From: Flammeovirga sp. OC4
GTDB lineage: Bacteria; Bacteroidota; Bacteroidia; Cytophagales; Flammeovirgaceae
Length of the DNA stretch: 64,000 nucleotides
Direction: 5' to 3'
Assembly: GCF_000812565.1 (NCBI RefSeq)
Contig: NZ_JTAM01000012.1
Location: forward strand, 87,722-151,721
The notes beneath the pieces are model-generated. The model ran no database searches. It saw only the letters and a program-made list of their open reading frames with translations, and was not told where the DNA came from. Of this stretch, positions 26,472 through 35,560 are shown piece by piece (the stretch's first letter is position 1; every line of letters starts with the position of its first letter). The position numbers were made by a program, and so were the translations under genes.

Positions 26472-27881
26472 ATGAATAAAAAACCGAATTTATCCGCAAT
26501 TGAAATTTATGCTGAGAAGGTAGCTGATGCAATATGCGATGACTTTTTCTCAGAAAACGACTATATCACAGGCATCCAAATTACTAAATTAAGCTCTATA
26601 CAGAGTATTAATCTATTCATATTAAAAAGAATTTTTGAGAACTGGCAGAAAGAGGCGGTAAGGATTCAAAGTCCTTATTTTGATTACTCTGCTGAGAGTG
26701 TTAGATCATCTTTAGAACAATTGATGAATGCACTTTCAAAAAATATTCATATCTCAAGACTTCATTTTTTGCCACTGTTACAAAAAGCAATTAGAGATGT
26801 CTTAATTCTGACTTTTGCTCCTGAGATTTTTTATGAAGAGTTTTATGGAGTGCAAGGTATCAAAATACCAATGAAAAATTATTTGATACCAATGTTTGCT
26901 TATATTAAAATACACCCCAAATTGGCAGCAGAAATTTTATCTGCTTTAGAAGATGAAGCAGGTGTAAATATCAAAAGAAATGAAGCAATCAATATTACCA
27001 ATAACATCATCAATCATCATCAGGAATTACAAGATGATCCAAAGGAAATAATAGCTCTGTTTAATGAGATTGTGCCAGTTGGTATTTTTGAATTGCATCC
27101 TAATTATCTTGATGAACCGCCTGTTGCAGATGAGTCTTCATTCGAGCCAAAGGATGTTGCAGATATTGATATTGAAAAATTGTCTAGTGATGTTGTAGAT
27201 TTTAAGACAACAGAAGAAAAAGTTGAACCAACTCCTGAGCATGTTGAAGAGGAAAATGATGAAGGTTTACCTAAATTAAGTGAAGAGGAACCTAAAGAAG
27301 AAGTAGATAATATTGGTTTTGAAACAATTGTAATAGAAGAACCTACTTTTGATGATTCTGTTATTGAAGAAAGCATAGAGGATGTTGTCGAAAGTTCATT
27401 AGAGAGCTTTAACTTAGACGAACTAAATGAGGAGGAGACACAGCAAGAGGAAGCTGTAGTTGAGACCGAGCCTGAACCTGAACCTGAGCCTGTTTCTACT
27501 GTAGAAGAAGAAGTTAATGAGGAACCTAAAGAAGAAGCCGTTGCAAAAGAAGAGGTTGAACCGGTAACTTTACAGGATGCTTTTAAATCTGAAGCTGAAG
27601 AACAAGAAGGAGTAACTTTACTTGATAAACTACAAGGGAATACATCATCTTCAGAAAGTATAAGAACTCAAATGAGTATCAATCAAAAATTTCTTTTCCA
27701 GAAGGAATTATTTGGAGGAGATGCTGAAGTAATGGAAGATGCAATCAAGTTAATTGACGGAAGTAAAGATTATACAGAGGCGATAAGTTTTATCAAAACG
27801 CATTATGCTCAACAGTATGATTGGGACTTTACCTCAGAAGCTGTGATGAACTTTATCTCCTTAGTAGATATGAAATTCTAG
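26472..27881 (+). CDS. Conserved acidic protein of unknown function
   Basis: A 469-residue cytoplasmic protein. An N-terminal helical domain (about 1-210, beginning NLSAIEIYAEKVADAICDDF) is joined to a C-terminal domain (about 385-469, with NQKFLFQKELFGGDAEVMEDAI and YDWDFTSEAVMNFISL). Between them is a disordered Glu/Val-rich linker of about 170 residues containing an EPEPEPEP run. The C-terminal block recalls a domain I have seen in other Bacteroidota proteins of unknown role. No enzymatic motif is visible. It is a single gene followed by a strong terminator; acidic linkers of this sort often serve protein-protein scaffolds. Confidence 0.78.
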   Translation: MNKKPNLSAIEIYAEKVADAICDDFFSENDYITGIQITKLSSIQSINLFILKRIFENWQKEAVRIQSPYFDYSAESVRSSLEQLMNALSKNIHISRLHFLPLLQKAIRDVLILTFAPEIFYEEFYGVQGIKIPMKNYLIPMFAYIKIHPKLAAEILSALEDEAGVNIKRNEAINITNNIINHHQELQDDPKEIIALFNEIVPVGIFELHPNYLDEPPVADESSFEPKDVADIDIEKLSSDVVDFKTTEEKVEPTPEHVEEENDEGLPKLSEEEPKEEVDNIGFETIVIEEPTFDDSVIEESIEDVVESSLESFNLDELNEEETQQEEAVVETEPEPEPEPVSTVEEEVNEEPKEEAVAKEEVEPVTLQDAFKSEAEEQEGVTLLDKLQGNTSSSESIRTQMSINQKFLFQKELFGGDAEVMEDAIKLIDGSKDYTEAISFIKTHYAQQYDWDFTSEAVMNFISLVDMKF

Positions 27882-27894
27882 AAAATATTCAAAC

Positions 27895-27938
27895 ATAAAA
27901 AAATAGGCTACCATGAAAATGGTAGCCTATTTTTTTGA
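27895..27938. terminator. Bidirectional terminator
   Basis: A 14-bp perfect stem, AAATAGGCTACCAT (27901-27914) with ATGGTAGCCTATTT (27919-27932), a GAAA tetraloop, and A- and T-tracts on both sides. It ends both the acidic protein gene and the convergent six-gene operon. Confidence 0.95.
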
Positions 27939-27939
27939 T

Positions 27940-29940
27940 TTATTGTGATGGTACTGAATCATCCGTTGGTGACCCGGCATTTCCATAGTCTTCTTTTACA
28001 TTAGAAACAATCCATTCAGAATCCGTAGCATTGGTTCCTCTAGAATCATCCCAATCTGTATTACCATGGGTGGTGCCTTGTTTTCTCCAAAGCACAAAAT
28101 CAACAGTGGCGTGAGTCACCCCAGCTACGTCCCATGCAGTATCTGGCCTGTCATCTTCACCAATATAATCAATTGGAGTTCCGCTTTTAGAAAGACGAAT
28201 TGCATCATCACCATTAGCGGTTAATGCAGTCCATTCATAATCTATTGTAATTTTATTGGGGTCAACTCCAGATCTTCCAATCACATAAACATCACCATCT
28301 GCTAGGGTACCTGATAGTGCTTCTTCATCGGTCCATGGATTATTATTAGACCTGTATGCAATCGAATAATTTGATAAATCAATTGATCCCCCAGTGTTGT
28401 TATGAATCTCAAAATATGTATTTCTAAAACCGTCTACAGCATTAGACGAACATGCATACTCTGAAATAAACAAATCAGGATCTTGAGGAGTTGGTCCTCC
28501 TCCGCCTTCATCTACTACATTTCTACCTTGAGATTCAGTGCTTAGTGTAGACCAAATATGGGTTGGAATTGTAAATGTTGCTTCCGTTCCTGCTGGATTG
28601 CTCTGAAGATCTAAATCAACTAACACTGACCCATCTCCAGTGCCCCACCAAGTAATATCACCATCTTCTAATTGATTTCTATACAAATAGATGTCTTCTA
28701 ACTTACTGTTGTTGGATAGATCGATGGTTTGAATACCACCTCCATCAGACCAGGCACTTCCTGAGTTGGTGTGACGCACCCTCAATACTTTTAACTCCGT
28801 ATTGGCTGATAAATCAAGGTTGTCAATTTTACCTTGTTCAGCGATGAAATATTGTAGATCAGTAAGAGTGCTTAAATCAATAGTCGCTAAGCCTGTTTTA
28901 TTCATCGATAATGAATCAAGACCGGTAGGCAATGTAATTGTAGTAACAGTACTAAAACCTGAAGCTTGATCTAAATTTAGTGCGATAAGGTTTGTAGAAG
29001 TACTTAGGTCCAAAGTTTCGATTACATTATCCGCGAGGTTCAATCTTTCTAAGGCAGTGAAATACGATAGCTCTTCCACATTTGCAATACCTTTATCAGA
29101 GACATCAATTGATGTAACTCCTTCAACATCTTTTGGTATTAAATAGTATTGTCCTGTTGAAATGGGGCCTTCTGCATGTCCTAATTCCTTTAAAGCCTCT
29201 CCAAAATTGTTGTCTTGTATCACAATTCCATCATCAGGTAATTCTCCACCTGCTTGTTGTCTAGCAACGCCGTTTCGAACTGTAAGTTGATCATAAATTA
29301 CAGAGTCTATTGTGATCGGGTCACCAGTATTTTCAGAAACATCGATTTCTCTTAAGTTGATATTCTTAGAGACATCAAGACTTGTTAGATCATGTTTTTC
29401 AAGCTCAAAAACAATCAGGTTTATATTATTGGTCAGATTAATAGACGAAACGAGCCCAGGTGCTCTTGACGAAGCACTAAATTCTATTTCCTCTAATAAT
29501 CGAAGAGAATCTAAGTTTAAGGAATCTAGCCAGTTGTTATTAATATAGATACCTTTTATATTGGTACATTTCGAAAAATCTAGAGCAGTGAACTCATTGG
29601 ATGTAGCTCTAAAAGTTTCTAACCCGGTGAAGTAAATCAATTCTTCAAATTCGGTTAATTTTTCAGGAGAAAGAATATCTACATTCGAGCCTGAACTATT
29701 TTTGGCAATGTCCAACTCTCTTACCCTCGCTACTTCATTAGGAATGATATAATATACAGTATCGTTACCATCAACCTCTCTATGTCCGTAATTCAAAGCA
29801 TATAAATCAAACCCTAGAGTTGGGTTATCGAAAAGGTAAATTTTCTGACCTCCACCAGAATTAGAGTCTTCACCCACTTGACTTTTACAGCCAAATACAG
29901 CAATAATAATGAGGAGGGAAGTGATTAATTTATGTTTCAT
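27940..29940 (-). CDS. Leucine-rich-repeat lipoprotein with C-terminal lamin-tail domain
   Basis: A probable surface lipoprotein of 666 residues. The signal peptide ends VFGC with Cys18. It has two tandem internalin-like units: each starts with a short segment (FDLYALNYGHREVDG and FGEALKELGHAEGPIS), then YYIIPNEV/YYLIPKDV, then leucine-rich repeats (LNLADNVIETLDLSTSTNLIALNLD). The C-terminal about 165 residues form a lamin-tail domain beginning DLFISEYACSS and containing YFEIHNNTGGSIDLSNYSI. The last gene of a six-gene operon with porins and a peptidase; it begins 12 nt after the second porin. It may bind a ligand or protein substrate at the surface; that is inferred from its repeats and location. 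Confidence 0.85.
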   Translation of the reverse strand: MKHKLITSLLIIIAVFGCKSQVGEDSNSGGGQKIYLFDNPTLGFDLYALNYGHREVDGNDTVYYIIPNEVARVRELDIAKNSSGSNVDILSPEKLTEFEELIYFTGLETFRATSNEFTALDFSKCTNIKGIYINNNWLDSLNLDSLRLLEEIEFSASSRAPGLVSSINLTNNINLIVFELEKHDLTSLDVSKNINLREIDVSENTGDPITIDSVIYDQLTVRNGVARQQAGGELPDDGIVIQDNNFGEALKELGHAEGPISTGQYYLIPKDVEGVTSIDVSDKGIANVEELSYFTALERLNLADNVIETLDLSTSTNLIALNLDQASGFSTVTTITLPTGLDSLSMNKTGLATIDLSTLTDLQYFIAEQGKIDNLDLSANTELKVLRVRHTNSGSAWSDGGGIQTIDLSNNSKLEDIYLYRNQLEDGDITWWGTGDGSVLVDLDLQSNPAGTEATFTIPTHIWSTLSTESQGRNVVDEGGGGPTPQDPDLFISEYACSSNAVDGFRNTYFEIHNNTGGSIDLSNYSIAYRSNNNPWTDEEALSGTLADGDVYVIGRSGVDPNKITIDYEWTALTANGDDAIRLSKSGTPIDYIGEDDRPDTAWDVAGVTHATVDFVLWRKQGTTHGNTDWDDSRGTNATDSEWIVSNVKEDYGNAGSPTDDSVPSQ

Positions 29941-29952
29941 GTTGTTTGAATT

Positions 29953-31254
29953 TTAGAAAATAATTTGAGCGACCACTTGTACTTCATATCTATCATTGGA
30001 TAAAGTGGACTGATCAGTAGGGCTGGTACTGTCTTTTCCATCAATATAGGATCCCATTGCTTGTATTTTTAATGCGTCTTCCTTGAAATACTTTCCTACT
30101 CCAAGGGTATACCAGCTTTCTTTTTTCAGTATACTTTGATCGTAATCTTCATATTCTGGCATCAAAGAAGTATATCTGAAGTTAATACCCCATTGATTAC
30201 TAAAAAGGTAGTCAATTTGTGTATTAAAGGCTGTTCCTAATACATACCTTGAACTCACTTCTTCACCTGTAAAACGTATAACAGCCTGTTGTGATGAATA
30301 GATATCTTTGTTTGAATACGCAAAGCTATTGACGAAGTCAGCGGAGAACGAAATTCCCTTATATTTTAATAGTAAATCGATATAGAACTTTCCGTAATTA
30401 GGGAATTTCTCGTTTCCGTCTTCATCAAATAGTTCAAACTCTCCATGTCCATCTCCGGTTTGCTCTGACGCTCCTACATTATAGCTGAAAGAACCATTGA
30501 TTGCGAGTTTCAATTTTTCTTCTCTATGAAAATCAACCACATGTTTATGGCCCTCTTTGCCAGTAAATGCACCCAGAGGGAGTATCTCCAATCGTCCTCC
30601 ATATTTTAATCCTCCTTTATCAACATCTATGGAATTGTCACCAAAAGAATTCATTCCGTCACCAGAAGTAATCGCAACAAGTGGGTTGATAATGACATCG
30701 CCAAATTGAAATGAAGATTCATAGAAGATACCGAACTCTCTACCGTTAGAGGTGAAGCTATTGGAGAGGGCACTTCGGTTGACCATTGATAATTGCGATT
30801 CGTTGAGTGCGTACGCTCTGTCATTGGTAAAAGTAAGTTTCTGCCCAACGGAAAGTTTCATTTTCTTGTTAATATGAAAGGCGACAAAAGCTTCAAGTAA
30901 GGTGAATGAATTGACAAAATCTGCCTCAATAAAGAAACTTACCTTTTCCTTTACGGCAATTCCTTCGAAATTGGCTCTTGCAGCTCCAACGAAGAAATAG
31001 TTATTGGCAGCCGTGTCTAAATCGAAGTTTTCATGACCATATGAAGGCCTAACCATTCCGCTAATTTTAAAGGAATAATCACCTTGATTCATATTCAAGT
31101 TAAGTCCCTTTCCTAATTCAAAATGAGAATTATTTGTGTTTTCGAGTAGATCAACATCATTCGTCTGATCATCATCAATATCTTGAGCAAATAATAAGGC
31201 TGGCAACAACCCTATCAATGCTAGGAAAACGATTTTTTGTTTTATTTTTTTCAT
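29953..31254 (-). CDS. OprO/OprP-like outer-membrane porin (second copy)
   Basis: A predicted outer-membrane beta-barrel of 433 residues. The signal peptide ends LLFAQ; the mature N-terminus HFELGKGLNLN and the alternating strands ending in VAQIIF (terminal aromatic) are typical. It is related to the phosphate-selective porin O/P family and to the porin at 32830-34164: both share F..GKG(L/I), SFFIEADF/SYRIRVDF, LLEAFV/LLDAFV, GQ(K/R)..TDNR-like and KYGGR(L/I)(E/D)(I/F)LP blocks. It is fifth of six genes, 10 nt after the M14 peptidase. The solute is unknown; the family name does not prove phosphate. Confidence 0.85.
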   Translation of the reverse strand: MKKIKQKIVFLALIGLLPALLFAQDIDDDQTNDVDLLENTNNSHFELGKGLNLNMNQGDYSFKISGMVRPSYGHENFDLDTAANNYFFVGAARANFEGIAVKEKVSFFIEADFVNSFTLLEAFVAFHINKKMKLSVGQKLTFTNDRAYALNESQLSMVNRSALSNSFTSNGREFGIFYESSFQFGDVIINPLVAITSGDGMNSFGDNSIDVDKGGLKYGGRLEILPLGAFTGKEGHKHVVDFHREEKLKLAINGSFSYNVGASEQTGDGHGEFELFDEDGNEKFPNYGKFYIDLLLKYKGISFSADFVNSFAYSNKDIYSSQQAVIRFTGEEVSSRYVLGTAFNTQIDYLFSNQWGINFRYTSLMPEYEDYDQSILKKESWYTLGVGKYFKEDALKIQAMGSYIDGKDSTSPTDQSTLSNDRYEVQVVAQIIF

Positions 31255-31264
31255 TGTTGTCTCT

Positions 31265-32818
31265 CTATATTTTTTGCTTTATCATATATCTATAAACTGG
31301 TAGCTCACTTCCTTCTTTGAAGTTTCCATCAATGACTCTAAAGGTGAAAAATGAATTGTCATTTTCGGGTTCCAAAGCAGGAGGTAACACATTGGCGTGT
31401 TCTTGTGTGAGGTATACAACATAGGAGCCTTTGGGAAATTCTTTTGAAATTTTTGAAGTCTTTGTTTTCAATTTTCTAAGGTATATATCTTCCCATTTTA
31501 CAATTGAAACTGTATTTCTTTTCACCTCATAAGATTCTACTTGAAGGGTTTTAGAAGTACTCAATTGCTCTACTTTACATCCTAAAACCTTTAACTTTTG
31601 AATTGCTTTTTCTTCATTTGGAAGTAATATATAGGCAAATGGTCTTTCTCGGGTACTTTTAGCTTTCATCTGCAACCCATCAGTCATCACCACTTGGATG
31701 GTCTTCTTTTCCTCTGTCGCTAAATCAATACATGTATAATCAGTCTTAATGGTCGCTTTTTCTTGTTTAATCACAACACTTTCATCAAGATCAGCCGTTA
31801 ATTGATTCGCTTTTTTAATTGCTTCTCTAATTTTATCACCATTTTCATAAGCCGTTTTGAGATAGGACATACCCGCTAAATAAGTGGTTTGGACTCTTCG
31901 TTTAAATGAAATTCTTTCAAGGTTTACACCTCTAATTTCCATGAGTACAGATAGACAATTGTTCAGAGCAAAATTCGTAGAGGTAGATCTAGGGCTGGAT
32001 CCTCCTTGATTAAAATGTATATGTCCTTTTTGCATTTTGGTACTAGAGTAGTCAGATACATTTCGGCCGTTTTCTCTGAGGGCCTTTTTAGCGTTGGCAA
32101 CTAATAGGTCCTTGGTTGTGTTACGAATAACGGAGTTAACGTTTAGATTATTAGAATACAAAAAGAAAGCGTCATAATAAGTAGTAATTCCTTTCTCTCC
32201 GAAATAGGAAAAATGTGCCCTGTAGGGATTATATTCATGGAAATCGATAGCAACTTGAGGAGAAAATTCTGAAAAAGCAGTTCGAATTGCGTTCGTTTCT
32301 GGAGTGGCTAATTTCATGAAGTCTCTATTCAGATCAATACCATTGGCAGATAAGCGGTTTTGGACATTATAACCATCTGCATTTGCCATTGGGAGAATAG
32401 TAATATCTAATCGATCTAGAAGTTGATTGTATTTTTGGTCGGTTATTAAGGTATGAAATAAATACAAAACACCTTCAGAACTCGCGGGTTCATTTCCATG
32501 TAATCCTCCTTGCAACCAAACTTTTATCTTCGCTTCATTGGAAGGTTTGTTTATTCGAATCCGTATGATTTTTTTTCCCCTCTGACTTTCCCCAATATGA
32601 TCTATTTTAATATAATCAATCTCTTTAGAGAGGGCATTTACATACTTGACCATTTCCTTATATTTAGTAAAGCCCTTCCATTTTGCTTTTTGGAAAGCAG
32701 GAGTAGGAATGTCAATATTGGGTTCTGGGAAGAACTTTTCTTCCATAGCTCTAGACTGTCCAAGAATCTGGTAAACAGTCATGATACTTATGATAATATA
32801 TGCTATTGTCTTTTTCAT
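31265..32818 (-). CDS. Exported M14-family zinc carboxypeptidase
   Basis: A secreted or periplasmic metallopeptidase of 517 residues. A signal peptide at 1-20 (ends ILGQ) precedes the M14 domain: HxxE zinc ligands His107 and Glu110 in GGLHGNEPASS, the third ligand His194 in IDFHEYNP, the substrate-binding NRD (Arg165) and the catalytic Glu294 in LMEIRGV. About 200 further residues follow, with no recognised domain. It lies between two porins in a tight operon (11 and 10 nt spacers). The likely role is to trim peptides or release a terminal amino acid for uptake; which residue it cleaves cannot be read. Confidence 0.9.
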   Translation of the reverse strand: MKKTIAYIIISIMTVYQILGQSRAMEEKFFPEPNIDIPTPAFQKAKWKGFTKYKEMVKYVNALSKEIDYIKIDHIGESQRGKKIIRIRINKPSNEAKIKVWLQGGLHGNEPASSEGVLYLFHTLITDQKYNQLLDRLDITILPMANADGYNVQNRLSANGIDLNRDFMKLATPETNAIRTAFSEFSPQVAIDFHEYNPYRAHFSYFGEKGITTYYDAFFLYSNNLNVNSVIRNTTKDLLVANAKKALRENGRNVSDYSSTKMQKGHIHFNQGGSSPRSTSTNFALNNCLSVLMEIRGVNLERISFKRRVQTTYLAGMSYLKTAYENGDKIREAIKKANQLTADLDESVVIKQEKATIKTDYTCIDLATEEKKTIQVVMTDGLQMKAKSTRERPFAYILLPNEEKAIQKLKVLGCKVEQLSTSKTLQVESYEVKRNTVSIVKWEDIYLRKLKTKTSKISKEFPKGSYVVYLTQEHANVLPPALEPENDNSFFTFRVIDGNFKEGSELPVYRYMIKQKI

Positions 32819-32829
32819 GTACTGTTGGA

Positions 32830-34164
32830 TTAAAAGGAAACTTGAAACATTAACCTACCAAATAGTTCGGCATTGGCATCCATTACTTCTCCATCACTTC
32901 TTTTTGAGCCGGGTAGGGCATCAACGTAAGTTATGGATACTTGAACCTTTGCAGCGTCGTTCATAAGGTAGCGTGAAAAGGCAAGGGTAATATATTTTTC
33001 TCTATTGTAGAATTGTTCATTATTTAAAAAAGAATTGGTGTCTGGATCCAAGTATGTAAATCGGCCATCAATGGAATAGCCTTGTTTGAAAAGGTATCCC
33101 CCTTGAATATTATATCCCCTTCCGACCATCATTCTAGCAGAGACGTAATCTACAATTGTTGAATTGTTCAATCCATCATCTGACCTAAGGTTAGCTGAAG
33201 TTCCGTTGTTTCTTACTCTATAAAATATTTCAGGTGAATAAACTCTAGAATAAGCCCATGTAAACTCTCCAAGTACTGTCCAGCCTTGGTACTTAAACAT
33301 AAAATCACTGACAAGTTTACCATAATCGGGTAGTGTCTCCGTCACTCCATCATTGCCAAGGTAAATGATGTCTCCACTTTTTCTCCCTCTTCTACTACTC
33401 ATGCCTACATTGTAACTGTAAGCTGCTCCAAAAACGAGTTTTGGAGTAAGCTGTCTTGCGTGATCTACTTCAGAGTATTCTCCCATGCCCCTAAACAGAC
33501 CAAATGGGAGGAAATCAATTCTACCGCCATATTTCAATCCACCTCGATTTCTGAATGCATTTTGCCCATCGCCAGCTGAAATAGCTACTCCGGGTTTTAC
33601 ATACCAACTTCCAATTCGCTGCTTTCCTTCTACAAAAAGGCCAAAATCTCTAACTGCAGCAAAGGCGGAAGTTACCCTAGAACGCTCTACAAATTGCATG
33701 GCATCTGAAGGAATTCTCATTTCTCTATTGTCAGTCATTGTTGAACGTTGACCGAAAGTGACTTTCCAATTTTTATGAGGTTTATAAGTCACAAATGCAT
33801 CCAATAGGGTACCTGAATAAAGATCTTCTCCATCGGAGTTGTTGGGAATAGCAAAGTCAACTCGTATACGATAACTGAATTTTTCTTTTGCTGATTTTCC
33901 TTCTATGTCAAATCTAGCCCTACGGATACGGAAACGTGATTCTACTTCATCCCAATTATCAGTCGTTCTCATTTCCATTGTGGATTGAACATAGCTTCGG
34001 ATTTTCATGAAATACCCACCATTAGGGCCATGAAAACGTATTCCTTTCCCTAATTCATAATCTTGAATATAAAATGGGGGAGAGGAGGATTGTTGCGCTT
34101 TTAAGCTAATGGCAAAAAAGGTGAACAATAATGTTCCTACTATAATTTTACATGTCTTTCTCAT
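32830..34164 (-). CDS. OprO/OprP-like outer-membrane porin (first copy)
   Basis: An outer-membrane barrel of 444 residues. The signal peptide ends SLKAQ; the mature start FYIQDYELGKGIRFHGPNG and the C-terminus LFGRLMFQVSF (terminal Phe) fit a porin of the O/P family. It starts at the base right after the DcuC stop codon, so the two are translated in series. The second porin at 29953-31254 is a divergent paralogue, which suggests an old duplication with different solutes or a hetero-assembly. Confidence 0.86.
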   Translation of the reverse strand: MRKTCKIIVGTLLFTFFAISLKAQQSSSPPFYIQDYELGKGIRFHGPNGGYFMKIRSYVQSTMEMRTTDNWDEVESRFRIRRARFDIEGKSAKEKFSYRIRVDFAIPNNSDGEDLYSGTLLDAFVTYKPHKNWKVTFGQRSTMTDNREMRIPSDAMQFVERSRVTSAFAAVRDFGLFVEGKQRIGSWYVKPGVAISAGDGQNAFRNRGGLKYGGRIDFLPFGLFRGMGEYSEVDHARQLTPKLVFGAAYSYNVGMSSRRGRKSGDIIYLGNDGVTETLPDYGKLVSDFMFKYQGWTVLGEFTWAYSRVYSPEIFYRVRNNGTSANLRSDDGLNNSTIVDYVSARMMVGRGYNIQGGYLFKQGYSIDGRFTYLDPDTNSFLNNEQFYNREKYITLAFSRYLMNDAAKVQVSITYVDALPGSKRSDGEVMDANAELFGRLMFQVSF

Positions 34165-35535
34165 TTAGAAGACGGATTTAATAATGAACATTGAAACCAA
34201 CACTGATAGAAGAGGTATAAGGTTTCTTTTAGCGAGGTCGAAAGATGATATTCCTGCAAGTTCTGAAGTTGCAATGATTACACCTGCAATAGGAGATGTA
34301 GCTCTGCCCATACTTGAAGCGAGCTGCATTGATAAGATCATTCCTATTTTATTTCCACCTAATTGTGCGGCAATGTGTGGTACCAAAGGACCAAAAGAGA
34401 AGAAGGAGGCATTACCACTTCCCATCAACATAGAAGCAAAGAAGATCATTGTGGTCATCAAAATTGATATGCCTTCAAAACCTAAACCAGCACTTTGTGA
34501 TGCGTTGACCAGGTGTTCTATAAAACCTAATGAAATTAGACCTTTTGAAAACATTTGAGCACAGACAATTAATGTCACTACACTTGCGAATACTTTCCCC
34601 ATGCCTTCCCAAAATATTTTCATCGAGCTCATTATATCTTTTAGATCTCTTTTTCTAATCAACTCCAACACCATACCTACTATGGTACAGGTTAACATTG
34701 CAGTAGTGGTATCTAAAGTGATAGGAGGTTCAAAAAGATCAAAAGTTGGTGAAAAAATCATCAATAGCATTAAGGGCATAACAGGTAATACTGCATAATA
34801 TAACGGTGCAGTTACAGTAAATTCACCAGAATCTTGTTCATTTTCCTTGTCGAGATAACCTTCTTTTTTATCGTAGTATTTGTTGACAAAAAAGTAGACA
34901 GTCATCAACACTATAGTCAGAGGAATGGTAAGTGGTAATTGATGATGAAGAAAGTAGTCCACAGCTTCAAGTTCCACCTGATGGGAAGCTTGGGCGGTAT
35001 TGGCAGAGGCAGGTCCCATGTCAAATACCGTACAAGCAGTGATGACTGATACTACTGATACTCTACTGATTCCAAGTTTGGTGAGAACAGGGAAAATAGA
35101 TGCCATCAATAATAGTCCAAGTCCTGTAGCAGAAGGAGTGGACATAAATAAGAATTGCCCGATTGGGATAACACAAGAGGCCGCAAAGTAAGGTGTCTTT
35201 TTAAGAAAGGTAATGGGTTTTGTACATACATATACTAAAGCATCACTAGCACCAATATGCCGCATATAAGCTACAAACCCACCTATGGTCATAATCATTA
35301 ATCCTACCTTTGATCCTTTATCAGAAAGAATCTCAGTGATCATAGCGAATAAGTCAAAAGCACCTAAGCCCGTACTTTTTTTCATGTCAGGTAGATCATA
35401 GCTCATTACTAATGCAATCCCCATCATGGTCAAGCCACTAAAAAGCAGTACAGCTTGTGGATTGTATTTGTTGGTTAAGAGATAAGCTACAATACCGATC
35501 ATTATCAATGTAATGATCACGCTTAGAATAGTCAT
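34165..35535 (-). CDS. DcuC-family C4-dicarboxylate-type transporter
   Basis: An inner-membrane transporter of 456 residues with about twelve hydrophobic segments. Family signs are the N-terminal half with GGFVAYMRHIGASDALVYV and the conserved loop FMSTPSATGLGLLL, and the C-terminal half with MGSGNASFFSFGPLVPHIA and SSMGRATSPIAGVIIA. DcuC-type proteins move C4-dicarboxylates such as succinate, fumarate or aspartate, but the superfamily also contains amino-acid carriers. It is second in the operon; together with porins and a peptidase it would complete passage across both membranes. Confidence 0.85.
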   Translation of the reverse strand: MTILSVIITLIMIGIVAYLLTNKYNPQAVLLFSGLTMMGIALVMSYDLPDMKKSTGLGAFDLFAMITEILSDKGSKVGLMIMTIGGFVAYMRHIGASDALVYVCTKPITFLKKTPYFAASCVIPIGQFLFMSTPSATGLGLLLMASIFPVLTKLGISRVSVVSVITACTVFDMGPASANTAQASHQVELEAVDYFLHHQLPLTIPLTIVLMTVYFFVNKYYDKKEGYLDKENEQDSGEFTVTAPLYYAVLPVMPLMLLMIFSPTFDLFEPPITLDTTTAMLTCTIVGMVLELIRKRDLKDIMSSMKIFWEGMGKVFASVVTLIVCAQMFSKGLISLGFIEHLVNASQSAGLGFEGISILMTTMIFFASMLMGSGNASFFSFGPLVPHIAAQLGGNKIGMILSMQLASSMGRATSPIAGVIIATSELAGISSFDLAKRNLIPLLSVLVSMFIIKSVF

Positions 35536-35560
35536 TTAATTCGTATTTGGGTGTTTTGAA

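Noticed and set aside
27440..27500. GAGCCTGAACCTGA-type tandem repeat as a microsatellite or repeat element
   Set aside because: It encodes the EPEPEPEP part of the acidic linker and is only a few units long.
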